Shown here in pieces: positions 45,468 to 54,191 of a DNA stretch of 64,000 nucleotides. Location: assembly GCA_965250225.1 (NCBI GenBank), contig CBDFNQ010000026.1, positions 92,472-156,471 on the forward strand, given 5' to 3'. This DNA comes from CBDEUK01 sp965250225. Its GTDB lineage: Bacteria > Pseudomonadota > Gammaproteobacteria > Eutrophobiales > Eutrophobiaceae. The notes beneath the pieces were generated by a model that had not been told where the DNA came from, did no database searches, and saw nothing but the letters and a program-made list of their open reading frames with translations. Both the position numbers and the translations under genes were made by a program. Within the stretch, counting starts at the first letter, position 1; each line of letters begins with the position of its first letter.

Positions 45468-45605
45468 GTGACTTTCTACCTCATTTATTTAATCGCTATC
45501 ATTGTTGTTGTCCTCCATTATACCGGATGGCTGAAACGTCATAATCTTGAATGGATTGTTTTTGCCATGGCCCTCGCCATCTTTCCTGCTGTCATATTTT
45601 TATAA
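45468..45605 (+). CDS. 45-residue single/double-span membrane protein with GTG start
   Basis: A GTG at 45468, preceded by AGAGGA at a good distance, opens a 45-codon frame: MTFYLIYLIAIIVVVLHYTG, then WLKRHNLEW, then a second hydrophobic stretch IVFAMALAIFPAVIFL and TAA. Both halves are strongly hydrophobic with a basic turn between them, as in a hairpin membrane protein. I do not recognise a family. It ends 22 bases before dtd and may be co-transcribed. It is too short for most gene finders. Confidence 0.55.
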   Translation: MTFYLIYLIAIIVVVLHYTGWLKRHNLEWIVFAMALAIFPAVIFL

Positions 45606-45627
45606 TCTAAACACACCACAATTCAGC

Positions 45628-46065
45628 ATGATTGGGCTTCTGCAACGTGTGACAGAAGCTCGTGTTGATATTGATAGCAAAACCGTCGGACAAATTGCAG
45701 GCGGCCTACTAGTATTTATCGGTATTGAAAAAACCGACAGTGAAAAACAAGCCGATCGCTTACTTGAACGTTTGTTGAATTATCGGGTTTTCTCCGATAC
45801 TGATGACAAAATGAATCTCTCTCTCAAAGATGTCAATGGTGGTTTATTACTGGTTTCCCAATTTACCCTGGCTGCGGAAACAGACAAAGGACAGCGCCCC
45901 AGTTTTAGTTCAGCAGCCGATCCACAAACCAGTAAACGCCTCTATAGCTACCTGGTACAAAAAGCAATATTGGAACACAGTCAGGTCGAGAGCGGTATCT
46001 TTGCCGCTGATATGCAGGTCAGTCTCTGTAATGACGGACCAGTAACCTTCTGGTTGCAGGTCTAA
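45628..46065 (+). CDS. dtd: D-aminoacyl-tRNA deacylase
   Basis: Dtd removes D-amino acids from mischarged tRNA. From ATG at 45628 the protein is 145 residues, the family size, starting MIGLLQRVTEARVDID. The catalytic motifs LLLVSQFTLAA and CNDGPVTFWL are present. The frame is open farther upstream to 45547, but that extension would run through the small membrane ORF in another frame and has no family counterpart. Confidence 0.95.
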   Translation: MIGLLQRVTEARVDIDSKTVGQIAGGLLVFIGIEKTDSEKQADRLLERLLNYRVFSDTDDKMNLSLKDVNGGLLLVSQFTLAAETDKGQRPSFSSAADPQTSKRLYSYLVQKAILEHSQVESGIFAADMQVSLCNDGPVTFWLQV

Positions 46066-46080
46066 ACAGAGTTTCTCTAA

Positions 46081-46263
46081 CTATGGCTTCATCAGCCATA
46101 AGGCCAATAGAAGTGATAACAGCGCAATAATAATACCTAGTAGAGAACTGTTGCCTATATTTTCCTTCAGGTTTTTTTTAAAGGACGTGCGGTAAACCCA
46201 TGACAGGGACATAAAGATAACAATGACAACTGCGGTAGTGATAAACCGTACACTTTCGCTCAT
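46081..46263 (-). CDS. Small two-span membrane protein downstream of hemF
   Basis: The 60-residue product has two hydrophobic segments (FITTAVVIVIFMSLSWVY and LLGIIIALLSLLLALWLM) joined by a basic loop (RTSFKKNLKEN). It starts 19 bases after hemF on the same strand and ends 15 bases from the convergent dtd stop, so it probably shares the hemF transcript. No clear ribosome-binding site is seen and the family is not recognised. Confidence 0.55.
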   Translation of the reverse strand: MSESVRFITTAVVIVIFMSLSWVYRTSFKKNLKENIGNSSLLGIIIALLSLLLALWLMKP

Positions 46264-46282
46264 TAATATTTGCTGCGACTCA

Positions 46283-47218
46283 TTAAACCCAATCTTTGGG
46301 TTTTAAAAAGACATCGTACAGCTTTGCCTCCTCGCTACCTGGTTTTGGTTGCCAATCGTATTGCCAACGCACCAGCGGTGGCAATGACATCAATATCGAC
46401 TCGGTGCGACCGCCTGATTGTAAACCGAACAAGGTTCCGCGATCGTAAACCAGATTAAATTCGACATAACGACCTCGACGATAAAGTTGAAATTGTCTCT
46501 GGCTTTCAGTGTATTTCTCACCATCACGTTTCATTACGATAGGTAAATACGCCAATAAAAAATGATTACCAATACTTTGCATAAAGGCAAACGACTTTTC
46601 AAAACCCCATTCGTTCAGATCATCAAAAAAAACACCGCCGATACCACGAGGTTCATTCCTATGTTTCAGAAAAAAATACTCATCGCACCATTTCTTATAT
46701 TTCGGATAGACATCCTCACCAAATTCTTCACAGGCTTTTTTTGCAGTGCTATGCCAATGTACGGCGTCTTCAACAAATCCATAATACGGGGTTAAATCAA
46801 ATCCACCACCAAACCACCAGATTGGTTCCTCCCCTTCTTTTTCCGCAATAAAAAAACGCACATTCATGTGTGTAGTGGGGACATAGGGGTTGAGTGGGTG
46901 TATCACAAGGGAGTCGCCCAACGCCTGAAAACTACGCCCAGCAAGTTCTGGTCTGTTGGCTGAAGCAGATGGCGGTAGGGAGTCACCAAAAACGTGTGAG
47001 AAATTAATTCCAGCCTGCTCAAATACTGCTCCGCCGCTCATTAGCCGACTACGACCACCACCACCCTTCTCATGCTCCCACTCATCTTCACGCAATTGCA
47101 GTTCAAGATCCTGCCCCATTAAGGCCGAGGTAATTTGACCTTGCAAACCGAGTAGATAGTCACGAACTTGCTGAATATGATCGTTTGTCACGCTTGTTCC
47201 AATTGCTAATTTATACAC
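46283..47218 (-). CDS. hemF: Oxygen-dependent coproporphyrinogen III oxidase
   Basis: HemF oxidatively decarboxylates coproporphyrinogen III to protoporphyrinogen IX in haem synthesis, using O2. At 311 residues it is the usual size. Motifs include GGGGRSRLMSGGAVFEQAGINFSHVFG, HMNVRFF, WWFGGGFDLTPYYG, and the late YVEFNLVYDRGTLFGLQSGGRTESILMSLPP signature region (about residues 255-285). It diverges from hisB with about 40 bases between start codons. Its presence indicates an organism with aerobic haem synthesis. Confidence 0.97.
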   Translation of the reverse strand: MYKLAIGTSVTNDHIQQVRDYLLGLQGQITSALMGQDLELQLREDEWEHEKGGGGRSRLMSGGAVFEQAGINFSHVFGDSLPPSASANRPELAGRSFQALGDSLVIHPLNPYVPTTHMNVRFFIAEKEGEEPIWWFGGGFDLTPYYGFVEDAVHWHSTAKKACEEFGEDVYPKYKKWCDEYFFLKHRNEPRGIGGVFFDDLNEWGFEKSFAFMQSIGNHFLLAYLPIVMKRDGEKYTESQRQFQLYRRGRYVEFNLVYDRGTLFGLQSGGRTESILMSLPPLVRWQYDWQPKPGSEEAKLYDVFLKPKDWV

Positions 47219-47259
47219 AGAGGGTATCCTATTGCGCTTTATTTTTCAGGTAAAAACCA

Positions 47260-47853
47260 ATGACTTCACGCAGTGCAACGATCAAACGTGACACCAAGGA
47301 AACCCAGATTGAAGTAAGCATCAACCTGGACGGAACTGGAAAGGCAGATTTGAAAATAGGTGTGCCATTTCTGGAACACATGCTCGATCAAGTTGCCCGT
47401 CATGGCTTGTTTGATTTAACCATCACAGCGAATGGTGATCTGGAAATAGATGATCACCACACGGTTGAAGATGTTGGCATAACACTGGGCCAGGCATTCA
47501 CCAAAGCGCTGGCTGATAAAAAAGGCATCCGTCGTTATGGTCATGCTTACGTCCCGCTGGATGAAGCTCTATCTCGCGTCGTGCTGGATTGTTCGGGACG
47601 TCCGGGGCTGGAATATCATGCTGAATATCCACGGGCAAAAATCGGTGATTTTGATGTCGATCTGGTATATGAATTTTTTCAGGGTTTTGTGAATCATGCC
47701 TTTGTGACTCTACACATTGATAACGTCCGTGGACGTAATGCGCATCACATTACCGAAACCATCTTCAAGGCCTTTGGCCGTGCCCTGCGTATGGCCTGTG
47801 AATTTGATCCGCGTATGGAGGGTATCTTACCGTCCACCAAAGAACATTTATGA
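47260..47853 (+). CDS. hisB: Imidazoleglycerol-phosphate dehydratase
   Basis: HisB (monofunctional form, 197 residues) dehydrates imidazole glycerol phosphate in histidine synthesis. Metal-binding motifs are clear: FLEHMLDQVARHGLFDL, DDHHTVEDVGI, and HHITETIFKAFGRAL, and the conserved SRVVLDCSGRP segment is present. The histidinol-phosphatase domain found in the enteric bifunctional enzyme is absent. hisH follows after 22 bases. Confidence 0.97.
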   Translation: MTSRSATIKRDTKETQIEVSINLDGTGKADLKIGVPFLEHMLDQVARHGLFDLTITANGDLEIDDHHTVEDVGITLGQAFTKALADKKGIRRYGHAYVPLDEALSRVVLDCSGRPGLEYHAEYPRAKIGDFDVDLVYEFFQGFVNHAFVTLHIDNVRGRNAHHITETIFKAFGRALRMACEFDPRMEGILPSTKEHL

Positions 47854-47875
47854 TTTTTTTCATCGTTTAGTAGTT

Positions 47876-48499
47876 ATGAAAAAGGTTGTAGTGATTGATT
47901 ATGGCACCAGTAATCTACGCTCGGTTGCAAAAGCACTTGAACATGTAGCGGGCAAAGATCATTCCGTCATTGTCAGCGGCGAACAAAATGTCATGCTTGA
48001 AGCCGATAAAATTGTCTTTCCTGGGCAAGGTGCTATCGGCCAATGTATGACACAACTACGTGATCAAGGACTCGATGACACGATAAAATCACTGATCAAT
48101 AGCAAACCCTTTCTCGGTATTTGCCTGGGACTGCAGAGCTTGATGGATTCGAGCGAAGAAGATGGCGGCACACAAGGACTGTCCATTATTCCTGGTGTCG
48201 TTAAACGTTTTATTCCTGATGGGAAAAACAAGATCCCACACATGGGATGGAACCAGATACAGCAGACACAGAATCATGAATTGTGGAAGGGGATTGATGA
48301 TATGAGTCGTTTTTATTTCGTCCACAGTTTTTATGTACAACCAACTGATAACTCGAATACCAGTGGCATGACCTCATACATCAATAACTTTACTGCGGCG
48401 ATAGCAAAAGACAATATTTTCGCCACCCAGTTTCACCCCGAGAAAAGTCAAAAATCCGGCTTGCAATTACTGGCCAATTTTATTGCCTGGTCGATATAG
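47876..48499 (+). CDS. hisH: Imidazole glycerol phosphate synthase, glutamine amidotransferase subunit
   Basis: HisH supplies ammonia to HisF. From ATG 47876 the 207-residue protein starts MKKVVVIDYGTSNLRSV. The class I amidotransferase triad is visible: Cys in FLGICLGLQSL, and His and Glu in TQFHPEKS. The frame is open upstream to 47717, but that part overlaps hisB and is not family-like. hisA and hisF, which normally follow, are not here; the cluster ends at a terminator-like hairpin before the HU gene. Confidence 0.95.
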   Translation: MKKVVVIDYGTSNLRSVAKALEHVAGKDHSVIVSGEQNVMLEADKIVFPGQGAIGQCMTQLRDQGLDDTIKSLINSKPFLGICLGLQSLMDSSEEDGGTQGLSIIPGVVKRFIPDGKNKIPHMGWNQIQQTQNHELWKGIDDMSRFYFVHSFYVQPTDNSNTSGMTSYINNFTAAIAKDNIFATQFHPEKSQKSGLQLLANFIAWSI

Positions 48500-48501
48500 C
48501 T

Positions 48502-48560
48502 GCCTGTCATTAATTTACAGGCGAAAAAAAAGGCGTTAAACAAACACCTTTTTCTCATAA
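48502..48560 (-). terminator. Terminator hairpins between hisH and the HU-family gene
   Basis: On the minus strand, AGGTGTT and AACGCCT (48531-48549) form a seven-base stem with one G-U pair, followed by seven or eight T residues: a strong terminator for the HU gene. On the plus strand the same hairpin has one mismatch and is followed by TTTTT, so it may also stop hisH. A second stem (GCCTGT/ACAGGC, 48502-48522) lies beside the hisH stop codon. Confidence 0.75.
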
Positions 48561-48576
48561 CTATCTGTAAAACGAA

Positions 48577-48921
48577 TCAGGCAATAGCATCCTTTAAAGC
48601 TTTTAACGCTGTTGCACGAACGCTAGTACTGGCAGGTTTCGCTTTGAACATCATTTCTTCACCAGTAAACGGATTAACACCTTTACGGGCTTTACGAGCA
48701 GGTTTGATCACTCTCTTCAGTTTAATACCTAAAGCTGGAACAGAAAATTCACCAGAACCCCGTTTCATAAGATGACGTTCTGCAATACTAGTCATTGATT
48801 CAAGAACTGCTACTACTTCTTTTTTCGTTAAATCGGTTTCTTCAGCAATTGCTGAAAGAATTTGTGCCTTGGTTTGTTTTTTTGCAATGGCACTGGGTTT
48901 CTTTGTTTTTTTAGCAACCAT
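48577..48921 (-). CDS. HU-family histone-like DNA-binding protein
   Basis: The 114-residue protein has a Lys-rich N-terminal tail (MVAKKTKKPSAIAKKQ) followed by an HU/IHF fold: AQILSAIAEETDLTKKEVVAVLESM, the RGSGEFSVPALGIKLKR strand pair and GVNPFTGEEMMFKAKPA (the HU arm usually reads GRNPATGE). HU proteins bend and compact DNA. The tail makes it longer than the 90-residue canonical HU. It lies downstream of purD, where E. coli has hupA, but the divergence from HU-alpha argues against using that symbol. Confidence 0.9.
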   Translation of the reverse strand: MVAKKTKKPSAIAKKQTKAQILSAIAEETDLTKKEVVAVLESMTSIAERHLMKRGSGEFSVPALGIKLKRVIKPARKARKGVNPFTGEEMMFKAKPASTSVRATALKALKDAIA

Positions 48922-49076
48922 GTGATCTCCTCAGTTGTGATTAAAAAAAGTCTAAATATCCGGCGCTCATTCTATGCAATCGGTTATAAAAGGTGAAATG
49001 TTTATTGGCAAAATTTAAATAAAAACCTTAAAAACAGCTGTATTTTGTGATCCAGAACCCAAATAACTGTTAATTA

Positions 49077-50372
49077 TTACCGTTCACGTGAAATAGCACG
49101 ATGACCAATGTCGTTTCGATAAAACATTCCGTTCCAGTGGATCTGCTTTATCGCCTCATAAACCTGTGATTGTGCAGCGCTGATGTTCTCCCCAAGTGCT
49201 GTCACACATAACACTCGACCTCCCGCTGTGACAATATTTTCTGGATCGTTCTTAGAACTGGACTGGGTCCCGGCATGGAACACCTTCACTGCCCCATTAG
49301 AAACATCTTCCAGCCCGGTAATATCATCGTCTTTTTTTACACTGCCAGGATAGCCGGCGGCTGCTAATACCACCCCTAATGCAGCACGTTGATCCCAGGT
49401 GACCTGAATGTTATCCAGGGTTCCCTGAGTCGCGGCCAAACAGAGTTCATACAAATCACTCTTCAAACGCATCATGATTGGTTGCGTCTCCGGATCGCCA
49501 AAACGGCAATTAAACTCAAGCACCTTGACCGAACCATCTTCTGCAATCATGAGTCCAGCGTATAAAAAACCTGTGTAGGTTCTACCTTCTTCTGCCATAG
49601 CCCGTATTGTCGGCTCGATAATGTCGTCCATAATGCATTGGTGAATTTCTGCTGTGACAACTAGCGCTGGTGAATAGGCTCCCATACCACCCGTGTTTGG
49701 CCCTTTGTCGCCTTCATCCCTGGCTTTATGGTCCTGTGAACTTGCCAACGGTAAAATATGTTTACCATCGGACATCACTATAAAACTCGCTTCTTCACCA
49801 ATAAGAAATTCTTCGACCACGACACGATGACCGGCTTCGCCAAATTTATTATCGGCTAACATATCATCAACAGCGACAAATGCCTGTTCACGTGTTTCAG
49901 CAATCACAACCCCTTTGCCAGCAGCCAAACCATCCGCCTTGATAACAATTGGCAAATTTTGCTCTTCGATGTAATTTTTGGCTGATTTAATCTCGGTGAA
50001 ACTTTCATAATTTGCAGTCGGGATATGATGACGTTTAAGAAAATCTTTACTGAAGGTTTTCGAACCTTCTAGGATCGCAGCGGCCTTCGTCGGGCCGAAG
50101 CACGCCAGACCAGCCACAGTAAACTCATCAACAATGCCGGCAACCAAAGGAGCCTCGGGGCCAATAATTGTCAGGTCAATGAATTCTGTTTTCGCAAACT
50201 CTAATATGGCAGGAACATCTTCAGCAGAAATAGCAATATTTTCGAGTTTGGGTTCAATCGCCGTACCGGCATTTCCCGGTGCCACAAACACAAGTTCAAC
50301 ATGCTCAGACTGAGCTACCTTCCAGGCCAGGGCGTGCTCACGACCACCACCACCAACGATTAATACTTTCAT
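49077..50372 (-). CDS. purD: Phosphoribosylamine-glycine ligase
   Basis: PurD condenses phosphoribosylamine and glycine with ATP (GAR synthetase). The 431-residue protein starts MKVLIVGGGGREHALAWKVA and has the ATP-grasp segment IVIKADGLAAGKGVVIAE. The family signature GDKGPNTGGMGAYSPA and the metal-binding LEFNCRFGDPETQ are intact. It is downstream of purH on the same strand, as in many bacteria, but a 336-base gap with a hairpin element separates them. Confidence 0.97.
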   Translation of the reverse strand: MKVLIVGGGGREHALAWKVAQSEHVELVFVAPGNAGTAIEPKLENIAISAEDVPAILEFAKTEFIDLTIIGPEAPLVAGIVDEFTVAGLACFGPTKAAAILEGSKTFSKDFLKRHHIPTANYESFTEIKSAKNYIEEQNLPIVIKADGLAAGKGVVIAETREQAFVAVDDMLADNKFGEAGHRVVVEEFLIGEEASFIVMSDGKHILPLASSQDHKARDEGDKGPNTGGMGAYSPALVVTAEIHQCIMDDIIEPTIRAMAEEGRTYTGFLYAGLMIAEDGSVKVLEFNCRFGDPETQPIMMRLKSDLYELCLAATQGTLDNIQVTWDQRAALGVVLAAAGYPGSVKKDDDITGLEDVSNGAVKVFHAGTQSSSKNDPENIVTAGGRVLCVTALGENISAAQSQVYEAIKQIHWNGMFYRNDIGHRAISRER

Positions 50373-50708
50373 AATGTGTTTCTCATTAACATAGATAGTT
50401 GGCTTTGATATTTTTTAACAGTTTATTGTTGCAATTTTATAAACCGAGGTTTCTTTCTTGTATTGATTTAGCTTTTTCAGTGAAATGTTTTAGAAAATAA
50501 ATCAACACAAATTATTGATAGGTGTTAAATCTTTTTGAGTCCGAGACGCCAAGGTTTACATAAATCTATCAACAGCGTGCAAAAAAGTATTGAAATCGTG
50601 TATTTTGGTTTAAGACAAGGCGCCGTAATATCGAGCAACGGAACGTATAAATAATACGTGAGTAGCGGAGATATTGTAGCAACGCAGTATTAAAGCAAAA
50701 GACACATT
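50373..50708. repeat. purH-purD intergenic region with a 125-base hairpin element
   Basis: No gene is seen in this 336-base gap. Bases 50589-50713 form an element whose ends are imperfect inverted repeats: ATTGAAATCGTGTATTTTGG at the left and, read in reverse complement, ATTGAAATGTGTCTTTTGC at the right. The centre carries a palindrome ACGTAT-AAATA-ATACGT (about 50642-50658), flanked by AATATCG/GAGATATT arms, so most of the element could fold into one rod. The right end reaches a few bases into the 3' end of purH. It is the same structural class as the element at 18057-18208 but not the same sequence. Confidence 0.65.
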
Positions 50709-52271
50709 TCAATGGAGGAAATGGCGCATATTGGTAAATAGCATTGAAAGGTTATGCTCATCCGCCGCAGCGATTACCTCGTCATCCCGCATCGAACCTC
50801 CTGGCTGGATCACGGCTTGTATTCCAACTTCAGCGGCGGAATCAATACCATCGCGAAAAGGAAAAAAAGCATCCGATGCCATGACAGAACCTTCTACTTT
50901 CAAATTTTCATCCGCGGCTTTGATCGCAGCGATCTTTGCGCTGTAAACACGGCTCATCTGACCGGCGCCAATGCCAATGGTCTGTTTGTCTTTGACGTAA
51001 ATGATAGCATTCGATTTAACGTATTTAACAACCCGCCAGGCAAACAATAAATCCTGGATTTCTTTTTCCGTTGGTTGGCGTTTGGTTACAATTTTTAAAT
51101 CGTTTGCCGTAATGATCCCGTTATCAAGATCCTGAATTAACAAACCGCCACTGACACGCTTGAGATTCATACGTTGGGTTGTATTGTTGTTTTGACCTGC
51201 TTCGAGAACTCGTACAGATTCCTTTGCCTTCAATACTGTTTTTGCTGCTTCTGAAATGTCTGGCGCTATGATCACCTCGACAAATTGTCGCTCAATAATG
51301 GCCGCGGCCGTTTTCTCATCCAGGGTTTTATTAAACGCTATGATGCCACCAAAGGCAGATGTGGGATCGGTTTGATAGGCGCGCTCATAAGCATTGAACA
51401 CACTGTCTGCCTCAGCAACACCGCAGGGGTTGGCATGTTTCACAATCACACAGGCTGTTTCTGTGAATGCCTGTACACAGGTTAATGCGGCATCGGTATC
51501 GGCAATATTATTGTAAGACAGTTCTTTACCCTGGATTTGCGTGGCAGAGGCTAATGTCCCTGAGGCAGGTTCTGCTTCTCGATAAAATGCAGCCGTTTGA
51601 TGAGGGTTTTCCCCGTAACGTAAGTCCTGCAGTTTATGAAACTGACTGGTGTAAGATTTTGGGAAGGTCTGATGGTTTTCAGAGGCATCCAGACTACCTA
51701 AATAATTAGAAACATTGGCATCATAGTTGGCAGTATGCGCAAAGGTTTTGTGTGCCAGATAATAACGCGTCTCTTCACTTAATGAATTTTGATTCTGTTC
51801 CAGTTCGGTTAAGACTTTCTGGTAATCTTCACTATCAACAATTACACCGACATATTTATGATTCTTGGCTGATGAACGCAACATGGTTGGGCCACCAATA
51901 TCAATATTCTCAATCGCATCAGCCAGTGTGCAATCCGTTTTACTGATAGTGGCTTCAAACGGATAGAGATTGACGACAACCAGACCAATGGCTTCGATGT
52001 CATTGTCTTTCATCACTTGATCATCAATACCAGGGCGACCTAGTAAGCCACCGTGAATTTTGGGATGCAGGGTTTTTACCCGACCATCCATAATCTCGGG
52101 GAAACCAGTGTAGTCGGACACTTCAGTCACCTCTACACCCTGTTGGCTCAGAAGTTTGGCTGTACCACCCGTGGATAAGATACTGATACCTCGTTTTGCC
52201 AGGCCCTGACAAAACTCGACGATACCCGTTTTATCAGAAACACTGACTAAAGCACGTTTAATAACAGTCAT
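50709..52271 (-). CDS. purH: Bifunctional AICAR transformylase/IMP cyclohydrolase
   Basis: PurH catalyses the last two steps of IMP synthesis. The N-terminal IMP cyclohydrolase domain opens KRALVSVSDKTGIVEFCQGL, and the transformylase domain contains QGKELSYNNIADTDAAL, CVIVKHANPCGVA (catalytic Lys/His), SAFGGIIAFNK and DAFFPFRDGID. The 520-residue length is normal. The gene lies in the conserved order dusB-fis-purH-purD. The 3' end touches the right arm of the hairpin element described at 50589-50713. Confidence 0.98.
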   Translation of the reverse strand: MTVIKRALVSVSDKTGIVEFCQGLAKRGISILSTGGTAKLLSQQGVEVTEVSDYTGFPEIMDGRVKTLHPKIHGGLLGRPGIDDQVMKDNDIEAIGLVVVNLYPFEATISKTDCTLADAIENIDIGGPTMLRSSAKNHKYVGVIVDSEDYQKVLTELEQNQNSLSEETRYYLAHKTFAHTANYDANVSNYLGSLDASENHQTFPKSYTSQFHKLQDLRYGENPHQTAAFYREAEPASGTLASATQIQGKELSYNNIADTDAALTCVQAFTETACVIVKHANPCGVAEADSVFNAYERAYQTDPTSAFGGIIAFNKTLDEKTAAAIIERQFVEVIIAPDISEAAKTVLKAKESVRVLEAGQNNNTTQRMNLKRVSGGLLIQDLDNGIITANDLKIVTKRQPTEKEIQDLLFAWRVVKYVKSNAIIYVKDKQTIGIGAGQMSRVYSAKIAAIKAADENLKVEGSVMASDAFFPFRDGIDSAAEVGIQAVIQPGGSMRDDEVIAAADEHNLSMLFTNMRHFLH

Positions 52272-52316
52272 GATTTATTAACAATAAGGGTTTAGAGCGT
52301 CAAAAGAAGAATGCAC

Positions 52317-52604
52317 TCAGTATTGATCTAGTCCGTATTTTTTTAAGCGTGTGCGTAAGGTGCCTCGATTTAATCCGAGTATTTTAGAAGCCCGAGTCAT
52401 ATTTCCACGTGATTGTTTCATCACCGCTTCCATCAGGGGCTTTTCAACCTGACTTAACACCAGATCATAGAGATTTGTTGTGTCGTGATCGCCCATATCA
52501 GAAAAATACGATTCCATTGCTTCACGCACGCACTCGCTAATATGTTGTTTAGACAAATTGTGATTCGGTATTTCGTCAGGATCGAGGTTATTATTTGCTG
52601 TCAT
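52317..52604 (-). CDS. fis: DNA-binding protein Fis
   Basis: Fis is a nucleoid protein and growth-phase regulator. The 95-residue protein has an N-terminal beta-hairpin/helix region and the C-terminal helix-turn-helix QSRGNMTRASKILGLNRGTL followed by RTRLKKYGLDQY. Its ATG overlaps the dusB stop as ATGA, matching the dusB-fis operon of gammaproteobacteria. Confidence 0.97.
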   Translation of the reverse strand: MTANNNLDPDEIPNHNLSKQHISECVREAMESYFSDMGDHDTTNLYDLVLSQVEKPLMEAVMKQSRGNMTRASKILGLNRGTLRTRLKKYGLDQY

Positions 52605-53584
52605 GCTACTAATTCTTGTTCTAGTTTCCCCTGGAAAAATTCGTCTATAATGCGAACTTGTTCCTCTTTTGTTTCAGCCTGATTAACCATTGCGGAGAAG
52701 GCATTTGTTTTTTTTATGGATTTACAATACCAGCTAATGTGCTTACGCGCTATACGTATTCCACTATATTCACCATAAAACTCATATAAATTTTTCACAT
52801 GTCTTAACAGAATATTTTGTACTTCAAAATACGATGGCAGCGCTAACTTTTCTCCAGTTTTAAGATAGTGTTCTATGTTTCGGAATATCCATGGGTTTCC
52901 CTGAGCAGCACGACCAAACATCAAACCATCAACCTTTGTTTCATTTAAAATTTTCGCTGCATCTTCAACAGAATGAATATCGCCATTGGCAATCACTGGA
53001 ATTGAGAGACTGGATTTGATCAAGGCAACTGTTTCATGTTCTGCCTGACCCTTGTAGGCACAGGCGCGCGTACGACCGTGAACAGAAATCGCTTGTATAC
53101 CACAATCTTCTGCCATTTTCGCAATCGTTAGTGCGTTTTTATTCTCTTTGTCCCAGCCGGTTCGGATCTTTAAGGTAACCGGAACTGCAACCGCCTTCAC
53201 AACGGCAGTAAGAATGTTTTCTACCAAAGTTTCATCTTTTAATAACGCAGAACCGGCCATAACATTACAAACCTTCTTGGCAGGACATCCCATATTGATA
53301 TCAATGATCTCAGCACCATTATCAACATTGAATTTTGCGGCATCGGCCATCATCTCTGGAGCAGCACCTGCAATTTGTACTGCTATAGGAGATGGCTCTC
53401 CCGTATGGTCCAGTCGTTGCTGTGTTTTTTTTGTCTGCCAGAGATCAGGATTTGAGGTCACCATCTCCGACACCGTCAAACCCGCACCCAAGTCACGACA
53501 CAACTGCCGAAACGGTCTGTCCGTCACACCAGCCATCGGTGCCAGGAACAGATTATTGCGTAATTGATAAGGGCCAATTTTCAT
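52601..53584 (-). CDS. dusB: tRNA-dihydrouridine synthase B
   Basis: DusB reduces uridines in the tRNA D-loop with FMN. The 327-residue protein starts MKIGPYQLRNNLFLAPMAGVTDRPFRQ (first half of a TIM barrel). It carries IDINMGCPAKKVCNVMAGSALL, whose Cys is the catalytic acid, and the C-terminal helical region ARKHISWYCKS. Co-transcribed and overlapping with fis. Confidence 0.97.
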   Translation of the reverse strand: MKIGPYQLRNNLFLAPMAGVTDRPFRQLCRDLGAGLTVSEMVTSNPDLWQTKKTQQRLDHTGEPSPIAVQIAGAAPEMMADAAKFNVDNGAEIIDINMGCPAKKVCNVMAGSALLKDETLVENILTAVVKAVAVPVTLKIRTGWDKENKNALTIAKMAEDCGIQAISVHGRTRACAYKGQAEHETVALIKSSLSIPVIANGDIHSVEDAAKILNETKVDGLMFGRAAQGNPWIFRNIEHYLKTGEKLALPSYFEVQNILLRHVKNLYEFYGEYSGIRIARKHISWYCKSIKKTNAFSAMVNQAETKEEQVRIIDEFFQGKLEQELVA

Positions 53585-54191
53585 TAATGCTTGAAATCAT
53601 CATATTAATTAAAAAAAGGGCGGCAATGATAACGGTAAAGAACATAAGGTAAAACCTGTTTAGCCTTGTGTTTAATAGAGTATTATAATTAGTTGCTGCC
53701 TCGATCCATTTTTTTTAAGTTAAATTAAAATTACTGCTATTCAACTAAATCAATAGTCAACAAACGACCCACACAGTACAACTATATCAAATACATAAAA
53801 TGGCAGCTATCCAGCGTAGGCGAACGTTCAGCTAGAGACATCTTGGTCTTTCATACAAAAAGTTGCTCCAGCTGCAGAGATTTGGACCACCAACCTCAGC
53901 ATGATGACCTCGAATTGAACTATTTTACATCTAACCAAAAATGGTCACTTACAGTACTCATCTTTGTGTCAAAATTTAGGATTGAATTTGTTTGTATTCA
54001 ACCTTATTTCGGCATAATTTTACTGTATAATATCTCTGTTAATGATCTTTAAATACTAACTTAGGGTTTAATTTCAGTTCCATATTGATGGATATGTTAA
54101 TCATATATTCACATCATCCTATTCAAATAAATTTTAAATATTTGCATATTAATGAACTATTCACTTCTATTGTTAATAAAATAATTTCAAT
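53585..54191. other. AT-rich 607-base intergenic region before the unknown cassette
   Basis: No convincing gene is seen. An ORF at 53843-54052 (69 codons) has no recognisable domain, no ribosome-binding site and a composition typical of non-coding DNA. A short GC-richer island near 53800-53920 stands out from very AT-rich flanks and could be a remnant of older sequence. Promoters for the divergent dusB and cassette genes should lie here; none can be named with confidence. Confidence 0.5.

Noticed and set aside
45547..45627. N-terminal extension of dtd
   Set aside because: It overlaps the 45-codon membrane ORF, and all family members start at MIGLLQRV or equivalent.
47717..47875. N-terminal extension of hisH
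   Set aside because: It lies within hisB in another frame; HisH begins at MKKVVVIDYG.
48502..48522. GCCTGT/ACAGGC hairpin as the intrinsic terminator of hisH
   Set aside because: On the plus strand it is followed by A residues, not T, so alone it is not a standard terminator.
53843..54052. 69-codon ORF in the gap before the TIGR04255 gene
   Set aside because: No ribosome-binding site, low-complexity AT-driven translation and no family resemblance.
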